Source: Marinibacterium profundimaris (GTDB taxonomy: Bacteria; Pseudomonadota; Alphaproteobacteria; Rhodobacterales; Rhodobacteraceae). Taken from it: 64,000 nucleotides of DNA. Numbering within the stretch: the stretch's first letter is position 1; each line of letters opens with the position of its first letter. Position numbers and translations under genes: made by a program. The notes beneath the pieces were generated by a model. That model made no database searches, had not been told where the DNA came from, and saw only the letters and a list, made by a program, of their open reading frames with translations. The stretch lies in NCBI RefSeq assembly GCF_002210095.1, contig NZ_AQQR01000007.1:1-64000 (forward strand). The letters run 5' to 3'. Below are positions 37,523 to 54,051 of the stretch, piece by piece.

Positions 37523-38968
37523 TCATGTTGGGAACTCGGCCAGCCCGATGGGGGCTTTTGCCTGGGCCGGTCCATTGATCGCTTCGGGGGGCGAGGCGTG
37601 ACGGGCGAGCCGGCCAAGCGCTGCAAGGGTCAGGAACAGCAGGCCGATCTCGATGTGGTAGACGAAGGAATAGCCGGTGGCGGGCGTGTTCAGCGCCGCG
37701 CCCCAGCTGCCCGAGGTGGCGATGGAATTGACCACGTCGCGCAGCCCGCCGCCCAGGGCGATGGCAAGCCCTGCCGCCGTGGCCTGCGCGGCGCCCCAGG
37801 CGCCAAGCGCCAGGCCGTGGCCGGCGGTGCCCTTCGCGGGCAGGACCATCGCGGCGGTCAGGGTGGCGACGGCGAAGAGCCCGGCGCCGAAGCCGATCAG
37901 GGCCGCGCCGGCGAAGAACGCCGGATGAGAGCCCATGGGCGCGGCGAAGATCACCGCCGAGAAGGCGACGATCCCGGCAAGAAGCCCTGTCGCCGCAAGG
38001 CGGTAGGGGTCGCTGCCGCGTGCCAGCCGGTGACCGGCGATCAGAAAGCCCAGCAGCGCGCCGCCGGCCCAAAGTGCGGTCAGCACCGTCGTGGCGGCGA
38101 CCGGCAGATGCAGGATCTCTCCGCCATAGGGTTCCAGCAGCACGTCCTGCATGGTGAAGCCCATGGTGCCGATAAAGACCACCGCCAGAAGCCGCCCGGC
38201 CTGTCCGCCGGCGACCAGGTCGGCCCAGGCGTCGCGGAAGCGCGGACGCGGGGCGGCGCGCTCGGCGCGGCTCATCGGGCGGATCTTTTCCTGCCGCCAG
38301 AGCGCGACCAGGTTCAGCACGATGCCGACGACGGCGGCGCCCTGCACGACACGGATCAGGGTCAGCGGGGTGAAATCCGTCAGCAGCCAGCCGATGACCA
38401 GCGCAGAGACCCCCATGCCCAGCAGGAACATCACGTAAAGCAGCGCCACGACCCGCGGCCGCGTCTCTTCATCCGCCCGGTCGGTGGCCAGCGCCAGACC
38501 GGCGGTCTGCGTCATGTGCAGCCCCAGGCCGGTCATCAGGAAGGCGATACCGGCCAGCACCTCGCCCGCCCAGGCGGGGCCGGTGGATTGCTGGCCCGAC
38601 AGCACCAGAAGCGCGAAGGGCATCACCGCCAGCCCGCCCATCTGCCAGAGCGAGCCGAACCAGAGGTAGGGGATGCGTTTCCAGCCGATGGCGCTGCGGT
38701 GGGTGTCGGACCTGTGGCCCAGCAGCGCCCGGAACGGCGCCACCAGCACCGGAAGCGCGATCATCGCCGCCACGACCGAGGCCGGGACCGACAGCTCGAC
38801 GATCATCACCCGGTTCAGCGTGCCCAGCAAAAGCACCGTCGCCATGCCGACCGAAACCTGGAACAGCGACAACCGCAACAGCTGACCCATGGGCAGCCCC
38901 TCGCTTGTCGCATTCGCGAAGGGCATCGCGCTCAGCGGCAGGTGGCGGAGGGGATTGAGCAGCTTCAC
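37523..38968 (-). CDS. lhaA: LhaA, LH1 assembly factor (PucC/BCD family)
   Basis: Twelve-helix major-facilitator-type protein of about 481 residues of the PucC/LhaA family, which promotes assembly of light-harvesting complexes. It begins [20 protein letters not shown]; other landmarks are [18 protein letters not shown] and [18 protein letters not shown]. The start is GTG (38966-38968), overlapping the bchM stop (GTGA). Between bchM and puhA, as in Rhodobacter, this is LhaA rather than PucC. A second family member lies at 51054. Confidence 0.93.
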   Translation of the reverse strand: MKLLNPLRHLPLSAMPFANATSEGLPMGQLLRLSLFQVSVGMATVLLLGTLNRVMIVELSVPASVVAAMIALPVLVAPFRALLGHRSDTHRSAIGWKRIPYLWFGSLWQMGGLAVMPFALLVLSGQQSTGPAWAGEVLAGIAFLMTGLGLHMTQTAGLALATDRADEETRPRVVALLYVMFLLGMGVSALVIGWLLTDFTPLTLIRVVQGAAVVGIVLNLVALWRQEKIRPMSRAERAAPRPRFRDAWADLVAGGQAGRLLAVVFIGTMGFTMQDVLLEPYGGEILHLPVAATTVLTALWAGGALLGFLIAGHRLARGSDPYRLAATGLLAGIVAFSAVIFAAPMGSHPAFFAGAALIGFGAGLFAVATLTAAMVLPAKGTAGHGLALGAWGAAQATAAGLAIALGGGLRDVVNSIATSGSWGAALNTPATGYSFVYHIEIGLLFLTLAALGRLARHASPPEAINGPAQAKAPIGLAEFPT

Positions 38969-39644
38969 GATGCGTACTCCATCGCCTGCGAGATGTAGAA
39001 GCCGCTGCTGACCCGGTCGAGCACGCTCAGCGCGCCCGAGGCATGGGTGTCGCGCAAAGCCTGGGCCAGCGCGGCGGCGGATTGCGGCACCATGGTGGGG
39101 GATCTGTCGGCGCGCGGGAACAGCTGGCCGGCCTGCCACATCGCCATCAGCAGCGGGGTGCGCGGCGCGACGGTAAAGATCACCCGGCCCGAACAGCGCG
39201 CGCCAAGTTTCGCGACCGCCGCGGCCGTGTCGGCGCGGTCGTAATACAGCAGGCTGTCCATCGCGATCACGTGGTCGAACCGCCCAAGCCCTGCGTCCAG
39301 CATGTCGCCGGCCCGGAAGGTGACGCGGGAGAGGTGCTTTGCCGGCATCCGCTGACGCGCGATCTCGATCAGCGCGGGCGAGATATCGGCGGCCACCACA
39401 TCGGCGCCGCGGGCGGCCAGAGCCCAGCTCATCTGCCCGGTGCCGCAGCCCGCATCCAGAACCCGTGCGCCCGAAAGGTCCTCGGGCAGCCGCGCCAACA
39501 TCAGCGCGCGCATCTCGTCGCGCCCGCGCCGCACCGTCTCGCGGATCCGCGAGACCGGCGCGTCGCTGGTCAGACGCTCCCAGGCGTGGAGCGCGGTGCG
39601 GTCGAAATAGGTTTCGACCCGGGTGAGGGTGCGGGCATAATCCA

Positions 39645-39645
<1 letters not shown>
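38965..39645 (-). CDS. bchM: Mg-protoporphyrin IX methyltransferase
   Basis: SAM-dependent methyltransferase of 226 residues that esterifies the C13 propionate of Mg-protoporphyrin. SAM motif I reads ARVLDAGCGTGQMSWAL. It has MDYARTLTRVETYFDRTA at the N-terminus. Start and stop overlap bchL and lhaA by one to four bases, so it is coupled on both sides. Its product is the AcsF substrate. Confidence 0.96.
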
Positions 39646-47475
<7,830 letters not shown>

Positions 47476-47498
47476 TCACGATCTCTTTCGGTAGGGTG

Positions 47499-47540
47499 AT
47501 GCTACGGGGGGACGCTCCAAAGTGTCAACTTTAATTTACA
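47499..47540 (-). promoter_or_regulatory. bchF promoter with PpsR site over the -35 box
   Basis: TGTCAACTTTAATTTACA (47523-47540) is an exact TGT-N12-ACA palindrome. On the minus strand its left half is a perfect TTGACA (-35), and TAGCAT (complement of 47499-47504) follows after 18 bases as a -10. Transcription would start about 25 bases before the bchF ATG. PpsR binding should occlude RNA polymerase and control the whole bchF-hemA superoperon. Confidence 0.75.
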
Positions 47541-47687
47541 CTTAGTTTAGGGTGGGCCCTCGCATGGCTGCTGCCGCAATAGGTCAGCACGTTTTCCATG
47601 ACGTCTTGATTCAAAAGGTATTGAAATGGATGGTGAAAATTATGCCCAAGGAATCCAGTATCTTGAATGTGCGTTCCGCGCTCTGAC

Positions 47688-47705
47688 TGTCAATCAAAAT
47701 TGACA
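47688..47705 (+). promoter_or_regulatory. PpsR/CrtJ site upstream of ppaA/aerR
   Basis: TGTCAATCAAAATTGACA is a near-perfect palindrome with TGT-N12-ACA spacing, the most symmetrical in the window. It ends 14 bases before the first ppaA ATG and includes TTGACA. It may repress ppaA/ppsR and, with the site 165 bases away, loop over the bchF promoter. Confidence 0.75.
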
Positions 47706-47719
47706 CGCCCGCAGGTGCG

Positions 47720-48595
47720 ATGCAAAGTGATCCGAAACGGCGCAAGACCCGTAAGGCGAAAGAGCAGGCCCAATATGTCGACTGGGAGGTGGCGATGGGT
47801 ACGAATGCGGCCGTCAGCGGTTCCGAACTCCACGCAAGGCAGAACCAGGCCATTCGCTTCCTGGTCGAATCCGCGCTTCGCCGGGTCACCGCCGGCCGCC
47901 AGACCGGCGCGCCGCCGGACCGGTCCGGATGGGTCCTGCGGCTGACCGAGTCGCTGATGTCCGAGGCCGAGACCAGCCACCGCGCCGTGCTCGCCTCGAT
48001 GATGTCGCACGGTATCGGTACGCCCGAGCTTCACGACTACTACATCCCCGCCGCCGCGCGGCACCTGGGCGAGCTCTGGGTGCGCGACCTGGCGAGTTTC
48101 GTCGATGTCACCGTCGGCGCGGGCCGGTTGCAGGCGCTCTATCGCGAGCGCCCGAACGGCGTGGCCGGGCGGTTCGACCGCTGTGTTCCGATGGGCGAGA
48201 CGATGCTGATGATCGTGCCGGGGTTCGAGGATCATTCCCTGGGCGCCTTCGTCGCCGCCGAACAGCTGCGGCGGCACGGCGTCTGGGTGCACATGGGTCT
48301 CGGCCTGACCTCGGACGAGATCGCCGAGCTGCTGCGCGAGCAGCGGTTTTCGGTGCTTGGTCTGTCGGCCGCGACGCCGGCGACCCTGGAAAAGACCGCG
48401 GAGCTTGTCGACGAACTGCGGTCAAGGCTTGACCACGTGCCCCCCATTGTCGTTGGTGGGCGCGCAGTTACCGACACCATGACGGTTGCCGACAGGACGG
48501 GAGCCGATTATGCGGTTAGAACGGCACGCGAGGCGGTCGAGCGATGCGGTCTGAAAACCATTGCCGCCCCACTGGCAGCCGAAACCATGGGGTAG
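47720..48595 (+). CDS. ppaA: Cobalamin-binding antirepressor PpaA/AerR
   Basis: B12-binding photoreceptor/antirepressor of 291 residues acting on PpsR/CrtJ. The helical upper domain includes LGELWVRDLASFVDVTVGAG, and the B12-binding Rossmann domain carries FEDHSLGAFV, with His172 the likely cobalt ligand. Two in-frame starts are credible: ATG 47720 (AGGTG upstream), giving a strongly basic N-terminal extension (MQSDPKRRKTRKAKEQ), and ATG 47795 with a near-perfect GGAGGT at ideal spacing. From the second start the ligand is His147, close to the known His145 of R. capsulatus AerR. Long and short AerR isoforms are known there. It precedes ppsR by 37 bases. Confidence 0.92.
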   Translation: MQSDPKRRKTRKAKEQAQYVDWEVAMGTNAAVSGSELHARQNQAIRFLVESALRRVTAGRQTGAPPDRSGWVLRLTESLMSEAETSHRAVLASMMSHGIGTPELHDYYIPAAARHLGELWVRDLASFVDVTVGAGRLQALYRERPNGVAGRFDRCVPMGETMLMIVPGFEDHSLGAFVAAEQLRRHGVWVHMGLGLTSDEIAELLREQRFSVLGLSAATPATLEKTAELVDELRSRLDHVPPIVVGGRAVTDTMTVADRTGADYAVRTAREAVERCGLKTIAAPLAAETMG

Positions 48596-48632
48596 GCAGC
48601 TGTGCGCGGCGAGCCGGTGCAAGGAGCGGAAA

Positions 48633-50063
48633 GTGACACGACAGGGCCCCAGTTCTCAGCCGCTGACCGCTGGTGCCCTTCCCGACAGCGATAGCATCGA
48701 CAACCTGTTCGAACAGGCCGCCGACATCGCCGTCTGCATTGACGGTGACGGCGCGGTCACCGGCATCTCCGTCAATCCCGATTGTCCGTCGCTTGGATGT
48801 CTCGATCATTGGGTCGGGCGCCCGCTGGACGGTTTCCTGACCGAGGAAAGCCGAGTGAAGCTGGATGAGCGGATGAAGGCCATGCGCGCCGATCCCGATC
48901 TGGTGCCCCGGCCGATCGAGCTGAACCATTTCGACAACGCGACCTGGGAATTCCCGATCCGCTACACGCTGCACCGCGTGCGCGGGTCGCAGGCCATGCT
49001 GCTGCTGGGCCGCGACATGCAGCCCATCGCCGAGGTGCAGCAGCGGCTGATCAAGGAACAGCTTGCCCGCGAACGTGACCAGCAGCGCCTGCGGGCCGAG
49101 ACCACCTTCTATCGCGTCGTGCTCGAAGCGTCGGAGACGCCGATCCTTCTGGTCGAGCCGCAGAAGGGCCGCATCCGCGACCTGAATACCGCCGCGGCGG
49201 AGCTGCTGGGCAGCAAGGTCGACACGCTGACGGGCGGCTCCTTTGCCCAGGTCTTCGAAGGACGCCGCGCAAGCGAGTTCTCTGACAGCCTGCAGGGCGC
49301 TGCCTCGGCCGAAGATTCGCGCGGCATCGAGGTGGTCGCGCGGCGCAACGGCAAGGTCCTGATGATCTATCCGGAGTTCTTCCGGGCGGCCGGCGATCTC
49401 TACATGCTTTGCAGCCTGGTCTCGGTCGATGACGAGGCCGGAGAGGGCCTCGAGGTCGCGCAGTCGCTCTCGGCTTTGTTCAGCGCGACCAGCGACGCCA
49501 TGGTGCTGACGGATACCCAGGGCGAGATCCGCGATGCCAACGAAGCCTTCCTGACGCTGACCGATGCCGCGCAGCTGCGCGACGTGCGGGGCCGGACGCT
49601 GGCGGATTTCCTGGTGCGCGGCGGGATCGACATGAAACTGATCCTGGATGCGGCCACCCGAAAGGGGCGGATGCGCAGCTACGCGGCACAGGTGGCCGGC
49701 GTCACCGGCACGCGCGCCAGCGTCGAGATCTCGGCCACCCGGCTGCTCCAGCGCGGCGGCGACCTGGGCTTCGGGTTCATCATGCGCGAAATCCAGCAGC
49801 TTGACATCGTCGACGGCGAGGCCGGCCCCGCCGCGATCAGCGACGAGGCGATGAAGAGCGTGCTGGACCTGGTCGGCACCGCCTCGCTGAAAGAACTGGT
49901 TTCGGCCACCTCGGACGTGGTCGAGAAGATCTGCATCGAAACCGCCGTGCAGCTGACCGGCAACAACCGCGTCGCGGCGGCCGAGATGCTGGGCCTGTCG
50001 CGTCAAAGCCTTTACGTCAAGCTGCGCAAGCACGGGCTGATCGGCGGCGACAACGACGCCTGA
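48633..50063 (+). CDS. ppsR: PpsR/CrtJ photosynthesis repressor
   Basis: Master redox/light repressor of photosynthesis genes, 476 residues: an N-terminal PAS-like domain, a Q-linker helix (EVQQRLIKEQLARERDQQ), two PAS domains, and a C-terminal FIS-type helix-turn-helix (NNRVAAAEMLGLSRQSLYVK). Start is GTG 48633 with AAGGAGCGGAA upstream; an open frame reaching further up overlaps ppaA and is rejected. Cys260 and Cys434 match the two redox cysteines of R. sphaeroides PpsR (C251, C424). Three more Cys lie in the first PAS-like domain (35, 51, 56). Its cognate TGT-N12-ACA sites are scattered through the cluster. Confidence 0.96.
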   Translation: MTRQGPSSQPLTAGALPDSDSIDNLFEQAADIAVCIDGDGAVTGISVNPDCPSLGCLDHWVGRPLDGFLTEESRVKLDERMKAMRADPDLVPRPIELNHFDNATWEFPIRYTLHRVRGSQAMLLLGRDMQPIAEVQQRLIKEQLARERDQQRLRAETTFYRVVLEASETPILLVEPQKGRIRDLNTAAAELLGSKVDTLTGGSFAQVFEGRRASEFSDSLQGAASAEDSRGIEVVARRNGKVLMIYPEFFRAAGDLYMLCSLVSVDDEAGEGLEVAQSLSALFSATSDAMVLTDTQGEIRDANEAFLTLTDAAQLRDVRGRTLADFLVRGGIDMKLILDAATRKGRMRSYAAQVAGVTGTRASVEISATRLLQRGGDLGFGFIMREIQQLDIVDGEAGPAAISDEAMKSVLDLVGTASLKELVSATSDVVEKICIETAVQLTGNNRVAAAEMLGLSRQSLYVKLRKHGLIGGDNDA

Positions 50064-50126
50064 GGCGGACGCGGACGCGCAAGGCCCGGGTGCGGGGCCT
50101 CAGAAAACACTTCCCAGACTCTCGAT

Positions 50127-50169
50127 TGTATAGTTTAGTTGACACTATGGGTGTCACCTTTGCGCATAA
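50127..50169 (+). promoter_or_regulatory. PpsR/CrtJ site abutting the bchG start codon
   Basis: TGTATAGTTTAGTTGACA (50127-50144) is an exact TGT-N12-ACA site ending two bases before the bchG ATG. A degenerate copy (TGT-N12-TAA) starts exactly 25 bases later at 50152, inside the coding region. A possible -10 TATAGT (50129-50134) lies within the palindrome, which would make the bchG transcript nearly leaderless. Confidence 0.7.
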
Positions 50170-51052
50170 GTCGGACCGGAGCCTGCCTCAGCCGCGGGCC
50201 GTTCTGACGCTGATCAAACCGATCACATGGTTTCCCCCGGTTTGGGCCTATCTCTGTGGTGTCGTGTCCTCGGGCGTGCCGGTCACGGCCGCGCCGGTGG
50301 CGGTTCTTCTGGGCATGGTGCTGGCCGGGCCGGTGGTCTGCGGGATGAGCCAGGCCGCCAACGACTGGTGCGACCGTCACGTCGATGCGATCAACGAACC
50401 CGACCGGCCGATTCCCTCCGGCGCCATCCCGGGCCGCTGGGGCCTGTGGATCGCCCTTGCGATGAGCCTGCTGGCGCTGGCCCTGGGCACGGTGCTGGGC
50501 CCCTGGGGCTTCGGCGCCACCGTCTTCGGCGTCGCCGCCGCCTGGGCCTATTCGGCCGAGCCGGTCCGGCTGAAGCGGTCCGGCGTGCTGGGCCCGGGGC
50601 TGGTGGGACTGTGCTATGAGGGGCTGCCATGGTTCACCGGGGCGGCGGTGCTGTCGGCCGGGGCGCCCTCCGGGCCCGTTATACTGGTGGCGCTGCTTTA
50701 TGCGGCCGGTGCCCACGGGATCATGACCCTTAACGATTTCAAGGCGCTGAAGGGCGACCGGCTGACCGGAGTGCGCTCCCTTCCGGTGGTTCTGGGGCCG
50801 GAGCGGGCGGCGCGCGTGGCCTGCGTCGTGATGGCTGTGCCGCAGGTGGTGGTCGTGGGGCTGCTGATGGCCTGGGATCTTCCGTTTCATGCCGGCGTGA
50901 TTGCCGTGATGCTGATGGCGCAGGGCGCGGCGATGCGCGTGCTGATGCGCGACCCGAAGGGGCGGGCGCCCTGGTACAACGGCACGGGCGTGATGCTTTA
51001 TGTCGGGGGCATGATGGTCGCCGCCTTCGCCCTGCGCGGGATGGGAGGCTGA
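50147..51052 (+). CDS. bchG: Bacteriochlorophyll synthase (geranylgeranyl transferase)
   Basis: UbiA-family prenyltransferase of 301 residues that esterifies bacteriochlorophyllide a with geranylgeranyl (or phytyl) diphosphate. The Asp-rich motif is NDWCDRHVDAINEPDRPIPS; the second Asp motif is NDFKALKGDRLTGVRSLP. About eight transmembrane helices. ATG 50147 is the only sensible start: no other ATG or GTG precedes the conserved LTLIKPITWFPPVWA. It lacks a good ribosome-binding site because a PpsR palindrome occupies that position. Confidence 0.95.
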   Translation: MGVTFAHKSDRSLPQPRAVLTLIKPITWFPPVWAYLCGVVSSGVPVTAAPVAVLLGMVLAGPVVCGMSQAANDWCDRHVDAINEPDRPIPSGAIPGRWGLWIALAMSLLALALGTVLGPWGFGATVFGVAAAWAYSAEPVRLKRSGVLGPGLVGLCYEGLPWFTGAAVLSAGAPSGPVILVALLYAAGAHGIMTLNDFKALKGDRLTGVRSLPVVLGPERAARVACVVMAVPQVVVVGLLMAWDLPFHAGVIAVMLMAQGAAMRVLMRDPKGRAPWYNGTGVMLYVGGMMVAAFALRGMGG

Positions 51053-51053
51053 G

Positions 51054-52337
51054 ATGGCAGGCTGGATCACGATCGTCCGGCTGGGGCTGGTGCAGATGGC
51101 CCTGGGCGCCATCGTGGTGCTGACCACCTCGACGCTGAACCGGCTGATGGTGGTCGAGATGGCGCTGCCGGCGGTGCTGCCCGGAGCGCTGGTCGGGCTT
51201 CACTACGGGATACAGGTCACGCGGCCGAACTGGGGCTTCCTGTCGGACAGGGGCGGGCATCGGACCCAGTGGATCGTCGCCGGCATGGTCCTTCTGGGGC
51301 TTGGTGCCCTTGGTGCCGCGGCGGGGGTCGTGCTGTTTGCGACGTCGTTCGCGGCCGGATTGGCCGTGTCGGTCCTGTCCTATGCGCTGATCGGGTTGGG
51401 TGTCGGCGCCTCGGGAACCTCTCTTCTGGCGCTGCTGGCCGGCATTGTCGCGCCACAGCGGCGGGCGGCGGCGGCGACGATCACCTGGCTGATGATGATT
51501 GCCGGGATCGCGGTGACGGCGGCGACGGCGGGGCTTTTCCTCGATCCCTATACGCCCGCGCGGCTGATGCAGGTCGTCGCCACGGTGGCGGGCGGCGCTG
51601 TGGCGGTGACGCTGCTGGCGGTGGCAGGGATCGAAGGCCGAGCGCCAATCCGCCCTGCGCCCGATCGTCCGACCCGGTTCCGCGAGGGGCTGCGCGAGGT
51701 CTGGGCCGAGCCTCAGGCGCGCAACTTCACCATCTTCGTCTTCCTGTCGATGACCGCCTATTTCATGCAGGAGCTGATCCTTGAACCTTACGCGGGCCTT
51801 GTCTTCGGCTTCACGCCGGGCCAGTCGACCTCGCTGTCAGGGGCGCAGAACGGCGGCGTCTTCCTCGGCATGCTGACGGTCGGGATCGCGGCGACGGGCC
51901 TGCGGATCGGCAGCCTCAGGACATGGGTGATCGTCGGCTGTCTCGGCTCTGCTGCGAGCCTAGGGGTGATTTCGGCGCTTGGCGGGCCTGCGCTGCCGGG
52001 CACGCTGATGCCGGCGGTCGTGGCGCTGGGGGTCTTCAACGGGATCTTCGCCGTGGCGGCGATCGGGTCGATGATGGCGCTGGCCGGGCAGGGCCGTGCG
52101 GGGCGCGAGGGCACGCGGATGGGCCTTTGGGGCGCGGCGCAGGCCATCGCGGCGGGCTTCGGCGGGCTGACCGGCGCGGCGGCCGTGGATGTCGCGCGCC
52201 AGGCCATGACCGATGCGCCGGCCTTCGGCACGGTCTTTTTGGCCGAGGCCGGACTATTCGCGCTGACAGCCCTTATGGCGCTTCGCGTGGTCGCCGCAGG
52301 GCCGCCGCGCATGACAACGCTTGCACCGGGAGAATGA
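51054..52337 (+). CDS. PucC/LhaA-like MFS protein of the bchG-bchP unit (orf427 type)
   Basis: Major-facilitator-type membrane protein of 427 residues, the BCD family member usually between bchG and bchP (orf427/428 of Rhodobacter). About twelve helices; landmarks are IQVTRPNWGFLSDRGGHRTQ and AYFMQELILEPYAGLVFGFT, paralogous to LhaA. A role in pigment or antenna assembly is inferred from the family. It starts one base after bchG and ends near the bchP start. Confidence 0.9.
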   Translation: MAGWITIVRLGLVQMALGAIVVLTTSTLNRLMVVEMALPAVLPGALVGLHYGIQVTRPNWGFLSDRGGHRTQWIVAGMVLLGLGALGAAAGVVLFATSFAAGLAVSVLSYALIGLGVGASGTSLLALLAGIVAPQRRAAAATITWLMMIAGIAVTAATAGLFLDPYTPARLMQVVATVAGGAVAVTLLAVAGIEGRAPIRPAPDRPTRFREGLREVWAEPQARNFTIFVFLSMTAYFMQELILEPYAGLVFGFTPGQSTSLSGAQNGGVFLGMLTVGIAATGLRIGSLRTWVIVGCLGSAASLGVISALGGPALPGTLMPAVVALGVFNGIFAVAAIGSMMALAGQGRAGREGTRMGLWGAAQAIAAGFGGLTGAAAVDVARQAMTDAPAFGTVFLAEAGLFALTALMALRVVAAGPPRMTTLAPGE

Positions 52338-52339
52338 CC

Positions 52340-53512
52340 ATGTTCGATGTCGTCGTCGTAGGAGGAGGGCCGGCCGGGGCGACCGCGGCCGAGGACCTCG
52401 CCCGTTCGGGCCACAGCGTGGCGCTGCTGGACCGGGACGGGCGGATCAAGCCCTGCGGCGGGGCGATCCCGCCGCGGCTGATCGCCGATTTCCACGTGCC
52501 CGACCACCTGCTGGTGGCGCGCATCCGCACCGCGCGCATGGTGTCCCCGACGGGCCGGCGGGTGGATATCCCGATCGAGGACGGCTTTGTCGGCATGGTC
52601 GACCGCGAGGAGTTCGACAGCTTCCTGCGCAGCCGGGCCGAGGCCGCCGGGGCCATACGGAAGACCGGCACCTTCATCCGCATCGTGCGCGAGGACGGCC
52701 CCATCGTGATCTACCGCGACCGTGCCACCGGCGAGCAATGTTCGCTTCGGGCGCGGATCGTGATCGGGGCCGATGGCGCCCGGTCGCGCGTGGCGGCCGA
52801 GGAGGTGCCGGGCGGCGATGCCACGCCCTATGTCATCGCCTACCACGAGATCATCGCCGCGCCCGAGGGCGGCGGATACGATCCCGACCGCTGCGACGTG
52901 GTCTATGACGGGCGGATCTCTCCGGACTTCTACGGCTGGGTGTTTCCGCACGGGGGCCGCGCGAGCGTCGGCATGGGATCCATGCAGCGCGGCTTCGACC
53001 TGAAGCAGGCCACGGCGGATTTGCGCGCGGCGCACGGGCTCGACCGGTGCCAGACGATCCGGCGTGAGGGCGCGCCGATCCCGCTGAAGCCGATGGACCG
53101 CTGGGACAACGGGCGCGACGTGGTGCTGGCGGGCGATGCCGCAGGCGTCGTGGCGCCCAGCTCGGGCGAAGGGATCTATTACGCCATGGTCGGCGGGCGG
53201 GTCGCGGCCAGCGCCGCCTCGGCCTGCCTGGCCAGCGGCCGGGCCTCGGACCTGGGGCTCGCCCGCAGGCTGTTCATGCGCGAACACAAGACGGTCTTCC
53301 GCGTGCTGGCGTCGATGCAGAACGCCTATTACCGCTCGGACGACCGGCGCGAACGCTTCGTGTCGCTGTGCCACGATGTCGATGTGCAGAGGTTGACCTT
53401 CGAGGCCTACATGAACAAGCGCCTCGTGCGCGCCCGGCCGATGGCGCATCTGAAGATCGGGTTCAAGAACCTGGCGCATCTGTCGGGGCTGGTCTCGGCG
53501 GTGCGCACGTGA
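52340..53512 (+). CDS. bchP: Geranylgeranyl reductase BchP
   Basis: FAD-dependent reductase of 390 residues that hydrogenates the geranylgeranyl tail of bacteriochlorophyll to phytyl with NADPH. The dinucleotide fold FDVVVVGGGPAGATAAEDLA is followed by DGRIKPCGGAIPPRL, and the second FAD motif is VVLAGDAAGVVAPSSGEG. ATG 52340 fits the GGGAGA at 52327-52332; ATG 52334 overlapping the previous stop adds two residues. idi overlaps its stop. Confidence 0.95.
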   Translation: MFDVVVVGGGPAGATAAEDLARSGHSVALLDRDGRIKPCGGAIPPRLIADFHVPDHLLVARIRTARMVSPTGRRVDIPIEDGFVGMVDREEFDSFLRSRAEAAGAIRKTGTFIRIVREDGPIVIYRDRATGEQCSLRARIVIGADGARSRVAAEEVPGGDATPYVIAYHEIIAAPEGGGYDPDRCDVVYDGRISPDFYGWVFPHGGRASVGMGSMQRGFDLKQATADLRAAHGLDRCQTIRREGAPIPLKPMDRWDNGRDVVLAGDAAGVVAPSSGEGIYYAMVGGRVAASAASACLASGRASDLGLARRLFMREHKTVFRVLASMQNAYYRSDDRRERFVSLCHDVDVQRLTFEAYMNKRLVRARPMAHLKIGFKNLAHLSGLVSAVRT

Positions 53513-54042
53513 CCGGGGCGATTCCGGCCTGGGTGGACGGGCGGCTTCGGCCGGTCGACAAGCTGCAGGTGCATCTGGACGGGCTGCGGCACATGGCGGT
53601 GTCGGTCTTTGTCCTGTGCGGTGACGCGCTGCTGCTGCAGCGCCGGGCCCTGGCGAAGTACCATACGCCGGGGCTTTGGGCGAACACCTGCTGCACCCAT
53701 CCGCATTGGGGCGAAGGGGTCGCCGATTGTGCCAGCCGGCGCCTGCGCGAAGAGCTGGGGCTGACGGGCATAGGCCTGGCGCCGATGGGCCGCGTCGAAT
53801 ACCGGGCCGATGTGGGTGGCGGGATGTTCGAACACGAGGTGGTGGATGTCTTTGCGGGCCACGTCGCGCGCCGCCCGGTGCTGGCACCGGATCCGGACGA
53901 GGTGATGGAGACCCGGTGGATCGCCCTGCGCGAGCTGGATAGGCAGGTGCGCCAGCGGCCGGAGGCCTACACGCCATGGCTCAGGATCTACCTGGCGGAC
54001 GGCGTGATCCGCGCGGCGGCCGAGGCGGTTGAGCCGGGCTGA
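53509..54042 (+). CDS. idi: Isopentenyl-diphosphate delta-isomerase, type I
   Basis: Nudix-fold isomerase of 177 residues interconverting isopentenyl and dimethylallyl diphosphate. The catalytic Cys region is LWANTCCTHPHWGEG, and the metal-binding Glu lies in FEHEVVDVF. The start is GTG overlapping the bchP stop (GTGA). It balances isoprenoid precursors for carotenoids and the bacteriochlorophyll tail; position after bchP is typical of Rhodobacteraceae clusters. Confidence 0.95.
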   Translation: MTGAIPAWVDGRLRPVDKLQVHLDGLRHMAVSVFVLCGDALLLQRRALAKYHTPGLWANTCCTHPHWGEGVADCASRRLREELGLTGIGLAPMGRVEYRADVGGGMFEHEVVDVFAGHVARRPVLAPDPDEVMETRWIALRELDRQVRQRPEAYTPWLRIYLADGVIRAAAEAVEPG

Positions 54043-54051
54043 GCCCGCGCG

